A DNA stretch of 17,625 nucleotides from Paraglomus occultum (Eukaryota; Glomeromycota; Glomeromycetes; Paraglomerales; Paraglomeraceae): assembly GCA_910592205.1 (NCBI GenBank), contig CAJVPJ010000746.1, forward strand, positions 1 to 17,625. The letters are read 5' to 3'. The position numbers and the translations under genes were made by a program. Below are positions 9,784 to 17,625 of this stretch, one piece after another. The notes under the pieces are model-generated. The model was given only the letters and a program-made list of their open reading frames with translations. It had not been told where the DNA came from and searched no databases. Positions within the stretch are counted from its first letter, which is position 1; every line of letters starts with the position of its first letter.

Positions 9784-12700
9784 TTACTGTAATAAATATT
9801 TATTTACACGACTAAACTGTTTATAGTCAAATAGTTTTACTCCGTTTAATTGTGTTTTAATTTTTAAGTTATTTTGCAATGCTCGTAATTTTTCTTCCGA
9901 ATATAAACAAACGCAATAAAGATCAATGGTTACATAGTATGACTGTAATACAATTAAAGATAACATAACGTGAATATAATTTGCATTAAAAATGGCTGAA
10001 TAAATAAACCATACTTACGCAGCTGATATCAAATTCCAAAATAATGTCATCTTCTGATAAAACATTAACCACACATGGTAAAATGTATTCTGTACTGCAA
10101 GTAGAAACTCTAATATCCATTTTATATTGTAATTCTTCAGTTGACATTTTTATAGTTGTCTAAAAAAAAAGTCTATTATAATGTGGCAAACAATGACTGA
10201 ATCAATAATACTTCAAATACGTACTACAATTGTAGTTATTGACTTCTCATAATTCCACAACGAAATGCAGAGTTTAAGTTTGTATTTATTTGGAGGTACT
10301 TTGAATAAGGGTATTGTTACCTATATAATTGTTTTATTAGTTAATATTCACAATACTATACAAAATATTAGACTATTAATATCGATATTTAAATACTTAC
10401 TTTATTAGGCCCAGGAAGGCGCAAACAATAATTACTGTTAAAATATAAATTTGTTAGCATGATATTTATAAACAAATAATCATTATCATACTTACTCATA
10501 CATATGTGCTGATACTTTGCTGAGGTCTTCTATATGACTTTCATATGCAAAATGTGCCTTTAGATGACCTAATAATATTCAATATAATAATTAAACATGA
10601 ATATAAATAAGTACTTAATATGCATGATAATATATAATCATCTAATCAAAGTAAACCTGACCCCTCTTACTTTTGTGCATATAATAAATTTTTTCAAAAA
10701 ACGCGTCAGTATACGTGTAATTACGCGGAGCATTGTTGTACTTGTTATGCCAAGTTATGGCAGTGTTGTACCATCTGGTGTAATCATCTGTTCCATACTG
10801 ATGTTTACACAGTGATTGCCATTCATTGATGTTATGTAGCTCACACATTGCTCTAACAAGACAGCTATCCACAAGAAGTTTAAACCATTTCACATCAAAG
10901 TGCTCAAGACTGTTTACAAGTTTATAAATTATACCAAATGCACTTGTTTGATTAAAATGCTTAATATCTTGTTCAGCCTTTTCCTTATTATTAGTTTGAA
11001 GACTCATATACACTCTTAAGCTTTGGTACCAAGTATTATCATAAATATTGTTCACTTCAATTGCTGTCTCAATGTCAAGCAAAGCTTTTTGAATGTTGCT
11101 CATTTTTAACTTGACTAATGCTCTATTAAATAAAGCCACATAATTTGTGGGATATGCTTGTATTATTTGTGAGTATATGTTTAAAGCCTTTTCCATGTCT
11201 TTATTTTCATATGCAATTTTAGCCTTTTGAAGCAATTTGTTTGCATTTGGTGCTGTTATTGCCTTCCAAATTGTGTTCAAAGTAAAACCAAAATTATACT
11301 GCCTGTTACTCTTTTTCTTTTGTTTTTTAAGACTGTCATGCTGATCAACTAGTTCTGTAACTGTGCTGGTTTCAATAGTTGAATCATAGACATCTTCTGT
11401 GATGTAATGCTGAATGTTGTTGTATATTGTCTGCTGTGGCAAATAATACACACTATCTTTTTTAATTTCAGTTCTACAGTAGGGACATTCTTGCTTCTCC
11501 AAAGACAAAAAAACCTTGGGACTAACTGAATGTTGACAGTTAAGCTGATATAATCCTTCAACAGTTTCATGAGTAATTGAGCATTTGAAACCTTCTGCAA
11601 TATAGTCAATTAGGCTCTTGTCATCACTCCTTTCCTCACCTTTGCCTTTCACATCCTGATTTCCCATTGCTGTTGTGTCTTGTGAATATTTGAAACACAG
11701 CCTTGATTCAATTTTTAGTTTTTTTTTCAAGTAATGGTAAATTTCCACAAGTTTTGGTATATCTTCCTCATCACAATCAATATCATCAAGTATTGTAACA
11801 AACAAATCCTTGTTTCTGGCTTCAAGATGCAATAAGACTTCAATTGACTTAACTTGGACAAACTCACTGACTGCATTGTTGAGTGAGTCTAATGCTAAGC
11901 AGTAGCAGATAGCTTGTGTAGTTGTAGAAAATGCATTAGTATTCTGGATAAGTTGTTGCACGAGATCTAAAATCCCAAACCAAAGTACATCACTAACTGC
12001 TTGATTATCAGCTGCATTATCAGAATAACACAAGCTGACATGAAACCAGAGAAATTCAAGAAATAACCGTTCTTTAAAAGCTGTTGGAATGCCATAATCT
12101 TTGTCCCGACTCCATTCATCAAGAGCCTTTTGTAATTTAATAAGTCTTCTCCAAGTTGTGTACCATTGTTTGCCTGATGATTCAACCTGGAATGCTTCTG
12201 CAAGATAATTCCATGCCCTCTCCAAGTCGAAATCACCAAGAGAAATGTCGACAGTAGTCATTTTAAGTCCAACCTCGGTTAAGGCAGGAACAGGAACTAG
12301 CAGTGCTTTTAATGCTGTGATGGCTCGATCTAAATTTGTCTGCTGGCAGTTTTTATCGTCACAAATACTATTTAACATATTTTTAATAATTTTGAAGAGA
12401 TATTTATTATCGTAATTGCATTTAAAGCTTTTGATATTTCCGTTCGGTTCATTAGATTCTGCACAATTGCCTTTCCAGACTTTCCCTTCATGCTGCATGA
12501 TTTTTTGGTGCGTCTTTTTGTACACAGAGATAGCGTTTCTAGTATCATCTAGAAATTGACTTGTAAATTGAGATTCGCGCTCACATAATTGCTCCAATAT
12601 GAATATAACAATTCGTAATTGCCACTCTAACTTAACAGGCGCTTCTTTTAGAAAAACTTTGTCAGTTTTTTGAGGATACAAACTCTCCATAGCCGCGATC

Positions 12701-13038
12701 AATACTTCAGATGACACAGACGTTCCTTCATGTTCAAGAATGTATTTGAGTGCATAAAGATTCTCTAAACTATGTACGTTCACTAGCAATTCCCCTATTT
12801 GCGCATCTGCTGAGGTGTGTCCTTGTTCAATCAGGCGGTGTACAAGTGTAGGGAAATTTCCTTGGTTTACGGCGGCGTTGTTCAGCATTGATGTAGAAGG
12901 TGCCGTTGTAAATAGAGCACCAGATGCGCTTGTCGTGGAGAAATTCGTTGTATGATTGGTGGTTGTTGAGCTAGAAGTTAGTAAACCGTCTCGTACCAAG
13001 ATAAAGATAACAGGGATTGAGTTTTTGGCTTCATACAT
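9784..13038 (-). CDS. Large RING/U-box-like and TPR protein, six exons
   Basis: Exons: 13038-10671, 10568-10496, 10434-10401, 10320-10225, 10159-10019 and 9942-9784; introns of 102, 61, 80, 65 and 76 nt. All have GT-AG ends and all phases agree, giving 956 residues. Residues 1-50 are Ser/Thr-rich. A mostly helical region follows to about 455. A RING/U-box-like finger lies at about 485-525 (CSITHE, CQH, CPYC; C-x14-C-x-H-x14-C-x2-C, with the second cysteine of a normal RING missing). TPR-like helices span about 598-695 (KAKIAYENKDMEKALNIYS, ALFNRALVKLKM). The last about 160 residues (exons 2-6) look beta-rich and are unrecognised. It may act as a ubiquitin-ligase-like scaffold, but this is inference. 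Start: the first ATG of the open frame is 13038. However, a 70-nt intron-like segment (13040-12971: GTATGT, TACTAAC, CTAG) would remove it and make ATG 12888 the start (906 residues). Confidence 0.88.
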
Positions 13039-13040
13039 AC
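12971..13040 (-). other. Probable 5' intron overlapping the apparent start
   Basis: It has a GTATGT donor, a perfect TACTAAC branch point 6 nt before a TTCTAG acceptor, and 70 nt length, typical for this window. No upstream ATG reads in phase into the next exon, so it would be a 5'-UTR intron, with translation from ATG 12888. Confidence 0.5.
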
Positions 13041-13275
13041 AGTATGTAACGGTTAACAATTAGCAAATGGAGAACATCCAGAGATTTTGTTTGTAAGCGT
13101 ATAGGCTATTATTGAGCTGATATGTCGATACTCGCTGATAACTATGAAGTTTCTCATTGGTTAGCGTCCTGTTGTACTCCGGCGGTAGCACAAGACAGTT
13201 TACAATGTTAATTGTGGCAGATTTAAACGAACGGATTAAACCGATTTTTGGTCTTCTTGATTCACAATTGGAGTA

Positions 13276-13530
13276 TTTCATGCGTTTGATACACAACTCA
13301 TGTTTATATAAGTAATCTAATAACTAGAAACGATGTATGTAAATGAGGCCCATATTGGTAAATTCTATTAATGAGACAGCATCAATAACTATAACACATT
13401 CTCACCGTACTTCTTTAACAACAATATGAAATATGGAGTATACGGAATCATTAGCAACTATTGCTGGAGAACGGGTAGTTCAACATTAGTATTAGTGCAA
13501 TGGAAATGATTCCAATCACTTTAACACGTA
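13276..13530 (-). pseudogene. Decayed cytochrome P450 copy
   Basis: Four blocks match the P450 locus at 16560-17625 in collinear order on the minus strand. 13525-13497 matches exon 1 (16587-16615, 28 of 29 bases, encoding IGIISIA). 13460-13397 matches intron 4 (17104-17172). 13347-13324 matches exon 5 (CTCATTTACATACAT). 13322-13276 matches the intron 5 sequence found on the minus strand at 17625-17578. Exons 2-4 are deleted, and frames are broken. Weak similarity continues upstream to about 13600. It lies on the same strand as the RING/TPR gene, about 240 bp upstream of its apparent start, so it may now form part of its promoter. Confidence 0.82.
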
Positions 13531-13619
13531 CCATCATAGAGACTGCATTCCAAAGTTTTTATTATCATGTAAGAGAACCGCCTTATAAGGCCTGATGTGA
13601 CCGATTATATTCGTTTGTG

Positions 13620-14160
13620 TCAATACTAATGAGGGCAGTTCTAGTATGAGATCGGAGCAGACAAGTAAGCTGTTAGATTACATTTACCGGAAGAATAACG
13701 ATTGCTAGTATTGGAACAGGAGAATAGATTATTAAAACATATTTACCAGATATTGGAACAAAAATTAAAATAGGCAAATAACACTACATAGGAATATAAT
13801 CCAAAAGCATGTTTCAAGGAAGGAATATTCGAAATTACAAACTGACTTGGTAACGAACAACAGACAAAGGTATTTGTGAACCGAAAACTGTAATAAGCAT
13901 CAGCTTGATTTTGAAAAATGAAGATACTGTAACATCGGAATGTAAACAACCGGACAAATTAAACCATGAACCAGCGATACTATATCTTTTTTTTCTGAAG
14001 GAAGACGTCTCAAATTTATGAAAAGCTAGTGAATGCAGAAAAGCAATTTGGACAACGTTTATCTGTATTTCTAAAGAGGCATATTAATATAACTCAATTA
14101 CAAAAAACGGGCAATTATGGTTAGTGCAGCTCGTTTATGAGCTTGAGAAATTTAACCTTA
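13620..14160 (+). other. Coding-like remnant, unknown
   Basis: Broken + frames contain stretches with coding-like composition. Examples are a heptad-like LVLEQENRLLKHIYQILEQ (about 13705-13765) and IYEKLVNAEKQFGQRLSVF (about 14018-14080). They look like fragments of a coiled-coil protein, but no family is recognisable and the parts are separated by stops. Confidence 0.25.
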
Positions 14161-14475
14161 GAAGATACCGCTAATCCACAGACATTTCGCAAGGCTAACA
14201 ACTAAATAGATAGCGCACGCACGCATACGATGTCTTAATAAAGAAATAACGAAGACAATACAACAAAATTTATTATCGCTAAAACTGATAACTTCTTGCA
14301 AACTTTGACATATTCATTGCATTGTCGTATTATTGCTAATACAACAGAATGAACTTGATTTTGCGTGCATTAAGCAATTAAATAACTCGGGAAAAATGAA
14401 TGGCATGCAAGATGAACCACGCGCACGCCGTATAGGGACAACTCACCCGCATGGCGTAAATAGTATAATATGCTC

Positions 14476-14608
14476 GCTGCTCATAGAATAATATGATACT
14501 TATTACTACTTACCACGGGTATCTACGCAATAACGAATTGATCAGTAGCTATGGCAAAAAGAAAGTCTGCCGCTCATAAAATAATATAATACTTCTTACT
14601 TGTCACCA
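14476..14608 (+). repeat. Short direct repeat pair
   Basis: About 40 bp beginning GCTGCTCATAGAATAATATG (14476) recurs about 93 bp later as GCCGCTCATAAAATAATATA (14569). Both are followed by ATACTT(A/C)TTACT. Probably an old local duplication. Confidence 0.6.
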
Positions 14609-15686
14609 TAATCAATTGTTTGCATCCGACACTACCATAATTGCCATCAACTACAAATTTGATAAAAAGGCGTCCAGTTAATTACAAATTTTACCAACTT
14701 GCGTTTATACTGCTCTTAGCCCTTATCACCCACTCACCGCGTTGAAGCACTCATCGAGCGGGAATAGAAGTAAGTCTCACATTACAACAGTAAACAGCAA
14801 CCCCATCAAACAATCATACCGCTCTATCACAATAAGTGCTTAAGGCTTTTTGCAAATACGAGAGTCGGCTATCGCTTGTGGAATACTCTCCGTGGCCATG
14901 GACCTGTTTTGTCCGCGCTCGATTGTATCGATATTTATGTCATCTAAAAAAGCAGTTGAGAGTGAGTATTCTAATGTCTCATACGTTCATGCTTCCTACT
15001 CACATCCATCAGGGAACAAAGCGAGATAGAACCCAGAGATTAAACAGCAACCCATTCCATCACACATGCCTCAAACACACGGTTGTCACGGACACTCAGA
15101 TCACATCACAGACACACGGTTATCACCGACACATGAGCTTCCTGAGAAGTGTTCTAATCTCCCACATAGAAGTTTGCATCCCCCTCCGATTTTATACCCT
15201 GGGGTAGTGTAGCACTTGGTGTGGTGCAAACTTCGACACATGACTATCAACAAAATTAACTCACTCTCCACTCTCACCTTTTGATAAGACCGTCAACATG
15301 CCATTGAGTACATGCACATTATTATTATTGGCATTACCTGCCGAAGTATGAATAAACGTACACGTTGGTAACTATCGCTTAACTTTGCTATCATAACATT
15401 TTGTAGCGTCGCGTCCGTCGTCGTAATAAACATTTCCCATTATTGTGGCAGAAACCTGGTTTGAGTATAGCGATAGGTTTTGAGAAAATTTTATCTCGAA
15501 GACTAGTGTTTGTTCACTGATGCTTCTTTTCAAAGTTTTCAACATCTACTAATGAGTGTTTGATATCACAGAAACTTGGTTTGATAATAAGTTTTTCGTT
15601 TTCGGTCATTGCCTTGGCCGCGAAAAAGTTTTGTATTTGAGAAAATGACTCACTAAAAGTTGCCTGTATTTATATACTCACGCCAC

Positions 15687-15752
15687 ATCCCTCCTTTTTT
15701 TTTTTTCCTACCTCCTTTTTTTTCTTCCACCTCCTTTTTTTTTCCCACCCCG
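15687..15752 (+). repeat. Polypyrimidine tract with three T-run units
   Basis: Almost purely C/T for about 65 bp: three units of CCTCC followed by 8-12 T. It is a low-complexity expansion, potentially triplex-forming. No gene lies next to it for which it would be a splice signal. Confidence 0.75.
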
Positions 15753-16559
15753 TTGTCTTCCGTTATTGCATAAATTTACAGAATATCAAATTTGCTTTTT
15801 CTCATTACCGTTTCTATGCTGATGCGAACTTTCGTTATTTCTATGATGTTTTGTGTTTTCTTAATGTGTTAACTCAATTATTTTTCTCACGGCTCCTCCA
15901 TGTAAGTGTCTACTTGAAGATTTCAAAAAAAGAAAACCTTCAAGCACATTCGAATGCAATCATTCGTTCAATTTTATTCTTATATCATGTCATATCATGC
16001 GTGTAACCAGCAAACACGATTGCCATTAATATGCCTGCTATAAATGACTGTTGTTATTTATGTATTAGTATGTGAATAATTATTAAGATAATATTTAGTT
16101 ATTTCAAAACACTATATGGAAAATGGCAATTAATTCTGTTAATCAGAAAGAAATACAGATCAATATTGTCCAAACTGCCCTTGCCAACTTTTCAAAATCT
16201 GAGATGTCTTCCTTTAAACAAATATAGTATTGCTGATTCGCGGCTTATTTTGGGGTTTGACTATTATCTTCATTCCAAACCAGACTAATATTATTGCACT
16301 TACCGATTCACAAATACCTTGGCCTAACTGTTGTTCCTGGCTTATTTCGAATTATACCTTTGTATTGACAATTTTGATATTAACTACCCTGTGTGGCAAA
16401 ACACTAATTATTATTCCCTCGGCCATTGATCATAAATATTGACACAAAGAGATATGATTGGCGCATCGACGATCGTCGTGCAATAATAGTTTATACGCAC
16501 ATATAAGCCCTTCTCAATGTATCTGTCCATAAAAGATACTTGGTGACAAACTCTTTAGA

Positions 16560-17299
16560 ATGACACGTCCCTACGTTGATGATACAGTTAAAGCGATTGG
16601 AATCATTTCCATTGCCTTATTATTATTGAACTATTTGTTCCGAGTAAGAAACACTACCCGTCCGCTCCGTTACGGTTTAGATGTGTCGGAATTCATTAGC
16701 CATATAAAGTAACATATTACGTAAATTCAACAGACCATCTATGTTGCGTTCTTCGGACCGTTGAGCAAGATACCTGGACCAAAGCTTTCAGCGTTAAGCA
16801 CAATCCCTCTGTTATTCAAAGGCACTAAAGGCAAAAGGTAATTACAATAATTAACTTTTTCTAGCTTATCTGTCATTATGCTGACTGTTGTTTTTCTTAG
16901 ATGGTATTGGTATCAACATGAGTTAATACCAAAGTATGGGAAAATAGTCAGAGTAGGTAGGTTGTGTTAAAACTGTATCAATTCCATGGTATTATGGTAA
17001 CTGACTCGAGATTTCTTAGCCCCAGACATGGTTCTTGTCAGCGATAGAGACATTATCAAACAGGTATAAAGTTAGTCTTATTGGCATACGGTTGGATTAG
17101 CGACAATTGCTAAATGATCTAGTATATTCCATGATCTCAGATTGTTGTCAAAGAAGTAAGTATGGAGAGAATGTCGAGTGCAGCGGTGTTGTTGACGTTG
17201 TCTCACTCGATATCGTCATATTTAATAGGATTGGCCAAAAGGTGACTTTTACAAGATGTACAGAGCCGCACCTCATTTACATACATTGTTCTCGACCAC
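16560..17299 (+). pseudogene. Cytochrome P450, 5' part (exons 1-5), broken
   Basis: Exons: 16560-16643, 16734-16837, 16901-16956, 17020-17063 and 17229-17299; introns of 90, 63, 63 and 165 nt. All are GT-AG and in phase from ATG 16560, giving about 119 residues. An N-terminal membrane anchor (IGIISIALLLLNYLF, about residues 13-27) is followed by the proline hinge IPGPK. Then come YGKIVRVAPDMVLVSDRDII, the first beta-sheet region of microsomal P450s, and DWPKGDFYKMYRAAP. The I helix, ExxR and heme-cysteine motifs are not on this strand. P450s are ER-bound haem monooxygenases; the substrate is unknown. After exon 5 a good donor (GTAAGA, 17300) leads into intron 5, which stops at 17333, where the following exons appear inverted. 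Intron 4 is unusually long and might hide a microexon, since a few residues seem missing between IIKQ and DWPKG. Confidence 0.8.
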
Positions 17300-17315
17300 G
17301 TAAGAGTTTTATGGC

Positions 17316-17625
17316 TGTTATTAGGTTAATGATCTGAATCAGTGAATCGATCTTGTCGTTCAAGTTACGAATGCATAATGCCATATATGGTTCAAGAGAC
17401 TGGATGTATTTGATAGAGAAAGCCGGCGCAAGCAATCGACGCTGCATACCGTTGAAATGTAAAAAGAGAACAATTATGTTGGAAATGATAATCCGCAGAT
17501 GCTCAAGTATTTGCGTACTTACTCGTTGTTTATGAAATGCTTTGTCCCTGATTTTCGCGAATGAGAGTATCATGATTAGATGCGTTCGATATACAATTCA
17601 TGTTCATATCATTAACCTAATAACA
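17316..17625. repeat. 18-bp inverted repeat bounding the reversed P450 segment
   Basis: TGTTATTAGGTTAATGAT at 17316-17333 is repeated exactly, in reverse complement, at 17608-17625, the end of the window. The left arm is in intron 5 next to exon 5; the right arm reads on the minus strand into intron 5 next to exon 6. The right arm may extend beyond the window. Confidence 0.9.
17334..17547 (-). pseudogene. Cytochrome P450 exons 6 and 7 in reverse orientation
   Basis: Exon 6 is 17547-17523 (DKAFHKQR) after the acceptor AAAATCAG. An 81-nt intron (17522-17442, GTAAGT...ATGCAG) follows. Exon 7 starts at 17441 with RRLLAPAFSIKY and runs to SLIQ at 17334, where P450 similarity ends at the junction with the inverted repeat arm. 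Exon 6 begins in phase 2, exactly what exon 5 on the other strand needs, so the two strands once formed one gene (…LFSTT-DKAFHKQR-RRLLAPAF…). This is the C-helix region. The rest of the enzyme is not in the window. Confidence 0.78.

Larger units (their letters stand above)
14161..16559. other. Intergenic, no supported gene
   Basis: It holds short direct repeats and a polypyrimidine tract (listed separately). The 123-codon + frame at 14836-15207 starts at GTG, has no family features and contains an ACACGGTT(G/A)TCAC near-repeat, so I treat it as chance. The hydrophobic + frame at 16230-16442 also lacks an ATG start. A further near-repeat (CAGAAACCTGGTTTGA, CAGAAACTTGGTTTGA) lies at about 15451 and 15570. 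Confidence 0.6.

Noticed and set aside
14836-15207. 123-codon + ORF
   Set aside because: It starts at GTG, is rich in His and Thr from a local near-repeat, and has no recognisable family.
16230-16442. Hydrophobic 70-codon + ORF
   Set aside because: It starts at TTG and shows no family; AT-rich DNA readily gives hydrophobic frames.
17107-17337. 76-codon + ORF
   Set aside because: It crosses intron 4 and exon 5 of the P450 in the wrong frame.
1-17625. tRNA, rRNA, CRISPR arrays or bacterial operon signals
   Set aside because: I looked for tRNA B-box-like motifs and regularly spaced repeats and saw none; the sequence is eukaryotic, with spliceosomal introns.

Overview
The window looks like nuclear DNA of an arbuscular mycorrhizal fungus (Glomeromycotina) or a close relative. 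Reasons: AT-rich sequence, many short GT-AG introns (mostly 60-100 nt) with CTRAY-like branch points, a lone tyrosine-kinase-like (TKL) domain, AIG1-type GTPases with cysteine-rich tails, Helitron-like remnants and a cytochrome P450. These families are expanded in Glomeromycotina; the species assignment is an inference from family content, not from a database search.

Layout. 103-1165 (+): a decayed TKL-type kinase pseudogene with one intron, several frameshifts and a stop. 2402-3594 (+): a fragmented Helitron N-terminal (Rep-like) region, split by a 324-bp MITE (3087-3410) with TA target duplications; a possible Helitron 3' end lies near 3707-3735. 4080-6582 (-): two AIG1-type GTPase/cysteine-rich modules that splice in phase into one predicted 777-residue protein. 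6583-9742: a long stretch without a gene I can support, holding a dispersed repeat pair. 9784-13038 (-): a six-exon gene for a large protein with a RING/U-box-like finger, TPRs and an unrecognised beta-rich C-terminal part. 13276-13530 (-): a decayed P450 copy just upstream of that gene. 14161-16559: no gene, some short repeats. 16560-17625: a P450 gene whose first five exons lie on + and whose next two exons lie on -, joined inside an intron and bounded by an exact 18-bp inverted repeat.

There is no operon logic here. The kinase, AIG1 and RING/TPR genes resemble the expanded signalling-type families of these fungi. The region is dynamic: pseudogenisation, nested transposons, module duplication and an inversion or inverted duplication all occur within 17.6 kb. 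The most noteworthy items are the predicted double-GTPase gene and the P450 rearrangement, whose polarity can be checked against the second, collinear P450 remnant in the same window.
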